In this document: piece by piece, positions 1-7,259 of the stretch
How the letters are laid out: each line of letters starts with the position of its first letter
How positions within the stretch are numbered: the first letter of the stretch is position 1
NCBI GenBank assembly: GCA_045586785.1
Contig: JAZNBA010000068.1
Location: forward strand, 1-12,004
Direction: 5' to 3'
Source of the DNA: UMGS1002 sp045586785
GTDB taxonomy: Bacteria > Bacillota > Clostridia > Oscillospirales > CAG-272
DNA length: 12,004 bases
Notes under the pieces: model-generated
What the model was told of the DNA's origin: nothing
The model's input: only the letters and a program-made list of their open reading frames with translations
Database searches by the model: none
Made by a program: the position numbers and the translations under genes

Positions 1-266
1 GCATAAAACTCGCGAACGCGCTTTTGACCATTAAAGTTGTCAATTGAGCGCAAATTGGGATTCAGTTTATCGATAATCGCATGAATTTTCAGATCTGACA
101 AACGAGAGTTAACCTCATATGTAGCATATACGCGGAATGCAAAAGGAATGCATTCGCTTTTATTCAGTTGATTTAATCTCTTGTTGATATCATCCGCGTA
201 TCCAATTTTAACATATTCAGGGAAGGACGGATTTGTAAGAATATAAATTACACCTCTTTGTTCCAT
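1..266 (-). CDS. GIY-YIG nuclease-like protein (3' part outside window)
   Basis: Translating the minus strand from the ATG at 266 gives an open frame of 88 residues that runs off the left edge. The N-terminus (GVIYILTNPSF, then YVKIG) matches the GIY and YIG core strands of GIY-YIG/T5orf172-type nucleases. It is followed by an Arg in DINKRL and a helix with HAIIDKLNP. The visible end contains VREFY, which resembles a motif of this group. The acidic metal-binding residue of the family cannot be confidently placed, and the C-terminus is missing. The start has an AGGAGA ribosome-binding site within the 12-base gap after the hsdR stop, so it is probably the next gene of the operon. Such proteins cut or nick DNA. 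A role beside a type I system is inferred from position only. Confidence 0.75.
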   Translation of the reverse strand, partial: MEQRGVIYILTNPSFPEYVKIGYADDINKRLNQLNKSECIPFAFRVYATYEVNSRLSDLKIHAIIDKLNPNLRSIDNFNGQKRVREFY

Positions 267-278
267 AAATTCTCCTTT

Positions 279-3200
279 TTATGCAGCCGGATATGTGTTA
301 TAGACATACTCGTAAAGCGTTTGCTTATAACTTGCTATTTCGTTATCGCTATAACTATCAGGCAAGTTTGCCCACAAAAGATCGCGAATCATAACGCTAA
401 TGATAGATTGTGTTTCTTCCTTATCGCGCCAGTGGTCAAGCTCGTGAATACGTGCTTTGATCTTGACAAGCATTTCCTGCGCGAGCTTCTTGACCTTCTT
501 TATATCCTCTTTGGAAAGAGATTGTCCGCTTATCAAAAGATCGTATATCGTGAGTTCTTCATCGCTATCAAAGCCTTCCTTAACGTAACGCTTTTGCTCT
601 TCGTCAAGGTCGTTTACAAGCTTAATCAGGTTTTCAAAGATGATTGCAATTTCATCCTTTTTGTTGTCCTTGTTGTATTCGTCTACAATGTCCTGATAGC
701 GCTGATAATAGTCAATGCGCAACGGATTTTTCTTAAGCATCTTAGCGAGCCGCTGTTCAACAAGCTCTTGCAAATCTTTAAGCAACAGATTCTTATTCTG
801 CACTTTTTCAAACTCGCGGCGCAGACGATCAAAGTCAATCTTGCTGATGTCGAACTTTTTGCTTTCTACAAGTCCTTCGACGCCCATATGAACAACCGCG
901 ACGTATCCGCTTACAATTTGATTGATGTGTGACATCAGAGCAGAGTTATCAGCATGAACTCGTTTTTCCTGAAGCTGATCGTACACTGCACTGATAGCAT
1001 TTTTATAGTGCACGGTTTCGTCGGAAACCTCGCCTTTTTCAATGTATTTGAACATGCGGAATAACTCGCGTGCCTGAATCTCGAAGCGCTTTTTGATTTC
1101 ATCAGTTGCACACATTGCATTTGCTCCTGCAGCAACTAATGCCAGCTTATCAAAATCTTTTGCCTCTACCAAGGTTTGGAGAATAAAGTCGTGCTTGGCC
1201 ATATATGCGTCAACGTTAGAGATTGCACTTTCGATTTTGGCAATCAACTCGGATTTATCAGGCGCCGGATCATCTCCCGCTTTTCCACCTTTATCTGCTG
1301 TGTAGTCTGCGAGAGCTTGACGCAAGGCCTTAACAACACCGATATAGTCAACAACAAGGCCGTTGCTCTTGCCGTCGCAGACACGGTTTGCACGAGCTAT
1401 TGTTTGCATTAGAGTATGCGCTTTTAAGGGCTTGTCCAAATAGATGGTTGCAAGAGATTTGACGTCAAATCCCGACAGCCACATGGCACAGACAAACACT
1501 ATACGGAACGGATTGTCCGCATCTTTGAACTCTTTGTCCATCTCGCGCTTTTCCATCTTGGCACGATGCGGCAGAATATCCAATCCCCAGTTGTTGAAGG
1601 TCTGAATCTCATTTTGCTCTTGGCTGACGATAACTGCCATTTCGGTTTCTTTCATCCAAGCAATCTTGCGTTCGAGTTCTTGGGCTTCCTGCTGTGTAAC
1701 AGTTTTCAGTTCGTTTTCCAAAGCAGAAATCTTTTCTGCCCAGTATTTCTGTGCAAGGTTAAACATACGCACACAAGTAACCTTGTTTACGCATACAAAC
1801 ATTGCTTTGCCCGTTGTCCAAAGATCGGAATAATGTTCCACATAATCCCTTGCAATGGTATCAAGACGAGGTTCGGATGTGATGATATGAATATCCTTTG
1901 CAAGTTCAAGTTCGAGCTTTGCTTGCTGATTCACGTCAAGGTCTGCAGCCTCAATGGCATCCAAAAGCTCATCGTTGATTTCCGGATTGGTAATCTGCAG
2001 CATATCACTGCGGTTTTCATAGTAGAGAGGAACGGTTGCACCGTCATCTACCGCGCGCTTGAAGTCATAAATTGATACGTAAGTACCGAACGTTCTCTCT
2101 GTGATATTATCGTACTTAAACAGCGGCGTGCCTGTAAATCCGATACGGGATGCGGTTGGCAGAACACGGCACATATTATCGGCAAAAATGCCGTTTTGGG
2201 AGCGATGTGCCTCATCCGAAAGAATAATGATATCGTGATCGGGTGTGATCGGAGTTGCATTCTCGTCGTTGAATTTCTGAATCAGCGTAAAGATAAAACT
2301 CGGGTTGCCACGGAGCATTTCATAAAGCTTTGCTCCACTTGACGGTATGTACTGACGCGCCTTGCCCGAAAGACAACCGCAAGCTTCAAAGGTGTCACTG
2401 ATCTGTTTATTCAATTCGTCGCGGTCAGTGAGAATCACAAAGGTCGGACTCCCCGTAAACTGCCGGCGAATCTTTTGCGCAAGAAATACCATGGAATAGC
2501 TCTTGCCGCTACCTTGGGTGTGCCAAAATACGCCAAGCTTGCCGTTTTTCAGCTTTCTTGCCTTGTAGGACTCAACCGCTTCATTTACGCCGAGGTACTG
2601 ATGATTTCGCGCGAAAATCTTGGCGCATTTGCCACCTGAATGATCAAAGAGAATAAAGTTCTCGAACAAGTCCATAAAGTTCCGCTTGTTACAGATGCCG
2701 AGAAGCATTGTTTCAAGGTCAACGGCTCCTGCCTCGTCTTCTTTCAAACGTTTCCACTCGTGGAAAAACTCATACTTCGAGCCCATTGTGCCAACCTTGG
2801 CTTCAAGACCGTTGGATAGCATCAAAAAGGCGTTAAAATGAAAGAGTTGGGGAATGGTGGAGAGATAATCGGTATAGTTGCAATCGTAGGCATTCTTGAC
2901 ATCCACGTTCTGTTTTTTAAGTTCCACAAACAAGAGCGGAATACCGTTTACAAAGCCGACGATATCGGTTCTGCGGCGGTAAAGCTCACCGTGAATCTTC
3001 ATTTCTTGTACGGCAAGAAAATGATTCTTCTCGGGTTCTGCAAAATTGAACATGGTAGCATTGCGGGATTCAAACGTGCCGTCGGGCTTTTTAACTTGCA
3101 CAGGGATACCGTCGCGGAGCATGGAATACTTTTCCTCGTTGATCTGCATAAGCGTTGCAGATGCCGTATAGGCGCAAAGGGTCTTGACGGCAGAATCAGC

Positions 3201-3413
3201 GTATTCTTCCGTCATCCAATCGTTATTATCAAAGAGAGCTTGGCGCAAATAGCGCGTCAAAACGATCTCCTTGTAAGATTTTCTACCCAGTGTGCCGTTC
3301 TCACCCAACACTTCGGTATTGTAGGCAATTACGACCTCCCAGCCCAGTTTGTCCGAGAGCACCTTTCCCGCACTGTTCTGAACGAGTATGTTTTCGGAAT
3401 ATTCCCAGCTCAT
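279..3413 (-). CDS. hsdR: Type I restriction enzyme R subunit (HsdR), complete
   Basis: This 1044-residue protein is the motor and nuclease subunit of a type I restriction enzyme. It translocates DNA with ATP and cleaves at a distance when HsdM/HsdS meet an unmodified site. The N-terminal nuclease domain shows a PD-(D/E)xK signature: D150, then E164-L-K166. The superfamily 2 motor follows, with Walker A TQGSGKS at 299-305, DEAH at 400-403, the GFTGTP motif at 425-430, and motifs V/VI around 641-677 (including QTIARANR at 670-677). The C-terminal third is helical and charged, as in the HsdR C-terminal domain that docks on the methyltransferase. Length is normal for the family and no frameshift or missing catalytic residue is seen. 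The start at 3413 has AAGGAG 7 bases upstream and lies 11 bases after the KAP gene stop. Unusually, hsdR is separated from hsdS by three non-RM genes. Confidence 0.97.
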   Translation of the reverse strand: MSWEYSENILVQNSAGKVLSDKLGWEVVIAYNTEVLGENGTLGRKSYKEIVLTRYLRQALFDNNDWMTEEYADSAVKTLCAYTASATLMQINEEKYSMLRDGIPVQVKKPDGTFESRNATMFNFAEPEKNHFLAVQEMKIHGELYRRRTDIVGFVNGIPLLFVELKKQNVDVKNAYDCNYTDYLSTIPQLFHFNAFLMLSNGLEAKVGTMGSKYEFFHEWKRLKEDEAGAVDLETMLLGICNKRNFMDLFENFILFDHSGGKCAKIFARNHQYLGVNEAVESYKARKLKNGKLGVFWHTQGSGKSYSMVFLAQKIRRQFTGSPTFVILTDRDELNKQISDTFEACGCLSGKARQYIPSSGAKLYEMLRGNPSFIFTLIQKFNDENATPITPDHDIIILSDEAHRSQNGIFADNMCRVLPTASRIGFTGTPLFKYDNITERTFGTYVSIYDFKRAVDDGATVPLYYENRSDMLQITNPEINDELLDAIEAADLDVNQQAKLELELAKDIHIITSEPRLDTIARDYVEHYSDLWTTGKAMFVCVNKVTCVRMFNLAQKYWAEKISALENELKTVTQQEAQELERKIAWMKETEMAVIVSQEQNEIQTFNNWGLDILPHRAKMEKREMDKEFKDADNPFRIVFVCAMWLSGFDVKSLATIYLDKPLKAHTLMQTIARANRVCDGKSNGLVVDYIGVVKALRQALADYTADKGGKAGDDPAPDKSELIAKIESAISNVDAYMAKHDFILQTLVEAKDFDKLALVAAGANAMCATDEIKKRFEIQARELFRMFKYIEKGEVSDETVHYKNAISAVYDQLQEKRVHADNSALMSHINQIVSGYVAVVHMGVEGLVESKKFDISKIDFDRLRREFEKVQNKNLLLKDLQELVEQRLAKMLKKNPLRIDYYQRYQDIVDEYNKDNKKDEIAIIFENLIKLVNDLDEEQKRYVKEGFDSDEELTIYDLLISGQSLSKEDIKKVKKLAQEMLVKIKARIHELDHWRDKEETQSIISVMIRDLLWANLPDSYSDNEIASYKQTLYEYVYNTYPAA

Positions 3414-3424
3414 GCTTTTGCTCC

Positions 3425-4777
3425 TTATTTGATAAATTTGATAGTACTTTTGAATTTTTTCAGATCCTCTATGTAGGCATCGAGTTGTGTTGTTAAATCA
3501 GCATTTGCAAGACGAATTACGTTTTGATTGTTTCCTTCGTAAGCACCGCACCATAAATATAGGATATCGCAATAAAGCGATTCGGAAGAAGATAATTTAT
3601 AGATAGTATGATTGGTTAGCCCTGTGTTTTGGATATGTACGCGAGGCTCTTGTTCAAAGTGATCATTGAAGAAACTTGCAAAAGGAGGCTCTGGTTTGTT
3701 TATTGAATGCGTGCGAAGTAAGCTCTTTAGAAAATCGCAGAATGACGTATTGTCATCATAGCAATCATGAAGCACGGTGATCAAAACTTCCATACACATA
3801 AAAACTTTGGATTTGGGTTCCTGAAATAACAGTGAATGCGCCGTTGAAATCTTTTTGAATATCTGCTCCTGTCGCCTTGCATTGATGTTTTGTAATACTT
3901 TTTGCATGAATTCGTCGATCGAATCATCAAATTGACAAGTATCATCAAACAGCTTTATGTAGTCGGCGTACTTTTCCAGGACTCGCTCGGACACCGATCC
4001 GCAATTCAGTTTGATTTCAAATTGAATGAATTTTTCGAGGTATTTTTCCGGATGCTCAAAACCAAAAATTTGTTTGATGCTGACTTGCAGTTGACTTTTA
4101 TCCATGGCGAGTACCGTAATTACGTTACTGGAATTCTCGGTCAAATGATGCAGCCGCTCCAAAACCTTGATTGCGTATTCGGGCAAACAACGGTCAAGCT
4201 CGTCCACCATGAAGACAATCGTTTGCTCTTGACTCAATTCGCCAATCAACTTTTGCAGCCGTTCTAATGCTTGATTGAACGAAAAATACATGTCATAATC
4301 GTGAGATTGCTCAATCTTGGCTTGCTCTGCTTCAATGCCGCTTTTCAGTGTATCATAGGCACCCTGAAGGTCAACACCAATCTTGCCTTTGATAGTATCG
4401 TTAGTCACGGAAAGGAAGGTTGTACCGATAGCCTTCAAAACGCCAAGAACACGAGCCTTCTTTTGCTCGTCATTCCACAACTTCGTTTTTTGATTGATAA
4501 TATCGATCATTGCCGCAACGATAGCCACAAGAGGTTCTTCGTAATAATCGTATTTCCAACAATTATAGCGAATCACGAAATACCTGTCGATTGCCTTTTT
4601 GGGGAGCTGTATTTCGCTTAAACGTTGTTCATACATATCCAATACAAAGCTTTTTCCGCAGCCCCAAACACCGTTTATGGCAAAAGATGTGCTTGTCCGG
4701 TTGTCCGAAATGTTTTTTGTCAGATTGACCAATTGATCGACAAATTCGTCGCGGTTTAGGATATCAATCTTGCTCAT
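3425..4777 (-). CDS. KAP-family P-loop NTPase
   Basis: This 450-residue protein has a Walker A GVWGCGKS at residues 36-43. A KAP-type Walker B, VDELDRC, spans 191-197 with acidic residues D192/E193. Downstream is the segment with AMDKSQL and KYLEKFIQFEI (about 224-255), typical of KAP NTPases (Pfam KAP_NTPase). No hydrophobic stretch long enough for a membrane span is evident, whereas many KAP proteins carry membrane helices inserted in the P-loop domain. The single-span protein encoded just upstream may supply the membrane contact. KAP NTPases are known from phage-exclusion proteins such as PifA and are common in defence islands. The biochemical activity of this one is unknown. The start has GAGGT 6 bases upstream. 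It lies 76 bases after the membrane-protein gene and 11 bases before hsdR, so it is probably co-transcribed. Confidence 0.88.
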   Translation of the reverse strand: MSKIDILNRDEFVDQLVNLTKNISDNRTSTSFAINGVWGCGKSFVLDMYEQRLSEIQLPKKAIDRYFVIRYNCWKYDYYEEPLVAIVAAMIDIINQKTKLWNDEQKKARVLGVLKAIGTTFLSVTNDTIKGKIGVDLQGAYDTLKSGIEAEQAKIEQSHDYDMYFSFNQALERLQKLIGELSQEQTIVFMVDELDRCLPEYAIKVLERLHHLTENSSNVITVLAMDKSQLQVSIKQIFGFEHPEKYLEKFIQFEIKLNCGSVSERVLEKYADYIKLFDDTCQFDDSIDEFMQKVLQNINARRQEQIFKKISTAHSLLFQEPKSKVFMCMEVLITVLHDCYDDNTSFCDFLKSLLRTHSINKPEPPFASFFNDHFEQEPRVHIQNTGLTNHTIYKLSSSESLYCDILYLWCGAYEGNNQNVIRLANADLTTQLDAYIEDLKKFKSTIKFIK

Positions 4778-4827
4778 ACGAATACCTCATTTTGAATTAT
4801 TGGGAGAATTGTTATTAATGGAGTTGG

Positions 4828-4853
4828 GAAACCACAGGCATTGCCTCGATTTC
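4828..4853 (-). promoter_or_regulatory. Small hairpin between membrane-protein gene and KAP gene
   Basis: Directly after the stop of the membrane-protein gene, the minus strand can fold as GAAATC/GGTTTC enclosing AGGC/GCCT with a three-base loop. No T-run follows, so it is not a classical terminator. It could be an RNA-processing or stability element in the longest gap of the operon (76 bases). The pairing is short, includes a wobble and could be chance. Confidence 0.3.
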
Positions 4854-5387
4854 TCAATGTAATTTGAGTTTTTTCTTTATTTGTGGCAAGTATTCCAAAT
4901 CAAAACTCTTGCATAAGGAGCAGAATTTTTCGATATTTTCTCGATGGATTATGCCTGCCGCGGCATCGATGACAATGCCATGAAGCATTGCCACTAGCTC
5001 ATAAGAGGCTTCGGAATACTTTTTCCCGAATAGGTATTCTGTTTGGGATACGGTAGCTTTGATCTTTTCCAATTGACATTTTGCCAAGACAATTTGTGCA
5101 TCCCCATGAACCGCAGAGGCAGTAGTACCCCAAAAAGCATCAAACAAGGTAACAATAATTATGGGATCCTCATGTTCACTAATCCCTTTGCTAAAAGATA
5201 TGATTCTCTGCATTTCGGATAAACACGAGTGACGTTTTTCAAACAGTGCAATTTTGTTTTGCTTTTCTGTTGCCATGATTGAAATCGCAATGGCAAGAAA
5301 TGATGATAAGATAGGTATAATGACCAGGAGATAATCCCACACGCTTTTTTCTGACAATTTTTCAATTGCTTGTACAAGGTCTGCCAT
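4854..5387 (-). CDS. Small single-span membrane protein of unknown function
   Basis: This 177-residue protein is not one I recognise. A short polar N-terminus (about 18 residues) is followed by one strong membrane segment at about 19-39 (YLLVIIPILSS and onward to IAISIMA). Next comes a positively charged, helix-prone stretch (EKQNKIALFEKRH) typical of the cytoplasmic face of single-span anchors. The remaining 125 residues are soluble-looking and helical with no recognisable catalytic motif. The topology is therefore probably N-out/C-in with a cytoplasmic domain. Translation starts at 5387 with a strong GGAGGT site 5 bases upstream. It lies 42 bases after the OLD gene and directly upstream of the KAP NTPase, so a membrane-protein plus KAP-NTPase pair is plausible. 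That pairing is inferred from adjacency only. Confidence 0.8.
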   Translation of the reverse strand: MADLVQAIEKLSEKSVWDYLLVIIPILSSFLAIAISIMATEKQNKIALFEKRHSCLSEMQRIISFSKGISEHEDPIIIVTLFDAFWGTTASAVHGDAQIVLAKCQLEKIKATVSQTEYLFGKKYSEASYELVAMLHGIVIDAAAGIIHRENIEKFCSLCKSFDLEYLPQIKKKLKLH

Positions 5388-5390
5388 ATT

Positions 5391-5412
5391 ATACCTCCAA
5401 TTCGCCTCTCAT
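5391..5412 (-). repeat. Second copy of the hsdS 3' terminus (scar repeat)
   Basis: These 22 bases match the end of hsdS at 7262-7283 at 20 of 22 positions, including 14 identical in a row (5393-5406). Read on the minus strand they still give Met-Arg-Gly-Glu-Leu-Glu-Val then TAA; the real HsdS ends Met-Ser-Gly-Glu-Leu-Glu-Val then TGA. The shared ribosome-binding site (GGAGGT) explains only part of the identity. It looks like a remnant of hsdS left downstream of the OLD gene, now serving as leader and ribosome-binding site for the membrane-protein gene. Confidence 0.8.
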
Positions 5413-5429
5413 ATTGTGCTTTCCGATAA

Positions 5430-7256
5430 TTATCCGTACATACATGAATCTATTCTAGCGAACAATTCTTCAAAATTTTTCAAAGTTTCTGACGAACAAG
5501 TATGTGTACCATCTTCCAAGGCATCTGCATACCATTTGGCATTCAATACTTTGCCACATTTGACATGCCCTTTGCTTGTTAAACAGGCGTCAAGATCCGT
5601 AACCAATGTTTCAATTTCAACTTCGTCAGCCTTGTATGTTTTACTTGTTATTTCATCTTCAGAAGCATCCTTCAAGTACATAAAGTGTTTTTTGTACTCC
5701 AACTCGTACTTGTTTCTGAAGATTTCTCCGCCTTTTGTTACACCCTCACTATCATAATCAAACAAAGCCAAATAATCACAACCCCAGCCATGTAAGATTG
5801 TACAGACATTTATAAGATTGCTTGCCCCGACAACCGGAATAAAGGCATACTTTGAAAGATCAATGCCCAATTTCCTGCCAATGCACAATAAATAAACACA
5901 ATCACTGACTCCCTCAGTTACCACATTGTATTTTTCATATGCTGGTCCAAAGGTATCAGAAATGCTCATTCCTAAAGCACGAATAATAGGTGTTAAAGTA
6001 TCCTCTTGGGCATCGGGGGCGATGTCGGGATGATAAGCGGTTCTATATATCTTGGTAATGCCAAGTTCATCTTTAACTGTTGCCCGTATTCTCTCAATCC
6101 CATTGTCTGAAGTGTCAAGCATATAAGGCGAATGCGTCGTATAAACAATTTGATTGCCTTTTGATGCTAGGTCGGCAAAAAGTTTCAAAAGTTCTTTTTG
6201 TGCGTTTACGTGTAGTGAAATGCCAGGTTCGTCAAACAAATAGGCAACTTGGCGAGAAGGGAGGTTGTTGGCCATAACATCAATGAACAAATTAAGATAC
6301 CAACGCAATCCATCGCTTCTTTCACCAAGAGTCATTGTAGACCCAGCATCTGTGCTTACAGTAAACGACAAAATGTTTGTAGTGAACCGGGCTTTCAATG
6401 TTACTTTTTCAACAGTGTAAAAAGACTCAAACGGAGTATTGATCTTTGTATCAATCGCTCTCTGGATTTTATCTTGCAAGTTTGAAGTGCTTCCATCAGT
6501 TCTTCCACTTACTGCGAGTAAAATCTGTTCTTTTGTGAAACCAATATATTTAACGAATTCGTATAGAAAACTATTTGTGTTTTCCAACTCCTTTTTTAGT
6601 GCATCACCTTTATATTCAGACTGCAAGATTCTATCATTATGTCTATAAAACATCACAGGGAACAGATTACATAATTCCTGCCACTTAGTTAATGCACTAT
6701 CCATAGCGGATTTGTATTGAGCCTGTTGATCTGCAGGTACACGTGGAGCCCATTGAACAAAGGTGTTAAGTGCCGCATTTGTACTTGGAACATCAATGCT
6801 ATCTTCAATTTTAATTTGAGAACACCTTTGTCTAAATGCTGTGAGATCATTGCCTGTAAACTTAAACGGGTTAAGATTAACTATCTCGTACAATGCATCT
6901 ACAGTTGCTTTTACGTTTTCTTCATAATACCGCATTATCCCACCAGCGGCAGAATAAGATTCGGAAGTAATAGTAACGGTTGTATCTTCCTGTAGACATT
7001 GGGATTCATCAGGTAATCCTTTTAGCGTAATTCGACAAACTATTTTGCCGCTGTCAGAATTTCGATTGACATTATTCTCAGCAAACACATTGGTCATCTT
7101 GTTTCTAAACATTATGCCACTTAAGCCAGACAAAACATTACTTTTTCCGCTTTCGTTTTTGCCAATGATGGCGGTAACATTCGGTTCTATAATAATCTCA
7201 TTATGATCAACACCAATAGATCTATAGTTCATCAATTCAACAGAATGTAATTTCAT
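5430..7256 (-). CDS. OLD-family ATPase/TOPRIM endonuclease
   Basis: This 608-residue protein has the two-part layout of OLD (overcoming lysogenization defect) nucleases. An ABC-type ATPase comes first: Walker A GKNESGKS at 32-39, a signature-like region at 309-320 (GERSDGLRWY), Walker B ending in FDEPG with D342/E343, and the switch histidine in TTHSPYM (H375). A C-terminal TOPRIM domain follows, with the conserved Glu in VVTEGVSD (E448) and the DxD pair in LFDYDSEG (D500, D502). All metal-binding residues I would expect are present, so a nuclease is predicted. Family members include phage P2 Old and the GajA nuclease of Gabija, but no GajB-type helicase is encoded beside it. The start at 7256 is 3 bases from the hsdS stop, with GGAGGTG inside the hsdS end, so translation is probably coupled to hsdS. 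The gene looks more AT-rich than hsdM and is bracketed by copies of the hsdS terminus, suggesting later acquisition. Confidence 0.92.
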   Translation of the reverse strand: MKLHSVELMNYRSIGVDHNEIIIEPNVTAIIGKNESGKSNVLSGLSGIMFRNKMTNVFAENNVNRNSDSGKIVCRITLKGLPDESQCLQEDTTVTITSESYSAAGGIMRYYEENVKATVDALYEIVNLNPFKFTGNDLTAFRQRCSQIKIEDSIDVPSTNAALNTFVQWAPRVPADQQAQYKSAMDSALTKWQELCNLFPVMFYRHNDRILQSEYKGDALKKELENTNSFLYEFVKYIGFTKEQILLAVSGRTDGSTSNLQDKIQRAIDTKINTPFESFYTVEKVTLKARFTTNILSFTVSTDAGSTMTLGERSDGLRWYLNLFIDVMANNLPSRQVAYLFDEPGISLHVNAQKELLKLFADLASKGNQIVYTTHSPYMLDTSDNGIERIRATVKDELGITKIYRTAYHPDIAPDAQEDTLTPIIRALGMSISDTFGPAYEKYNVVTEGVSDCVYLLCIGRKLGIDLSKYAFIPVVGASNLINVCTILHGWGCDYLALFDYDSEGVTKGGEIFRNKYELEYKKHFMYLKDASEDEITSKTYKADEVEIETLVTDLDACLTSKGHVKCGKVLNAKWYADALEDGTHTCSSETLKNFEELFARIDSCMYG

Positions 7257-7259
7257 CTT

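Noticed and set aside
258..932. Plus-strand open frame of 224 codons opposite hsdR, hydrophobic when translated
   Set aside because: It lies antisense to the conserved C-terminal part of HsdR and has no family resemblance. Other plus-strand frames opposite hsdR, hsdM, fic, OLD and KAP are rejected for the same reason.
5383..5395. TATAAT at the start of the membrane-protein gene as a promoter
   Set aside because: It falls between the ribosome-binding site and the ATG and has no -35 at proper spacing, so it would start transcription inside the gene.
5389..5412. Seven-codon reading frame upstream of the membrane-protein gene as a leader peptide
   Set aside because: Its sequence is explained better as a copy of the hsdS terminus than as an evolved leader. 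There is no separate ribosome-binding site for it.
5430..7256. Gabija or PARIS identity for the OLD-type gene
   Set aside because: Gabija needs a UvrD-like GajB neighbour, and no helicase gene other than hsdR is present. PARIS has a distinct ATPase plus TOPRIM pair. Nothing in the sequence justifies either name.
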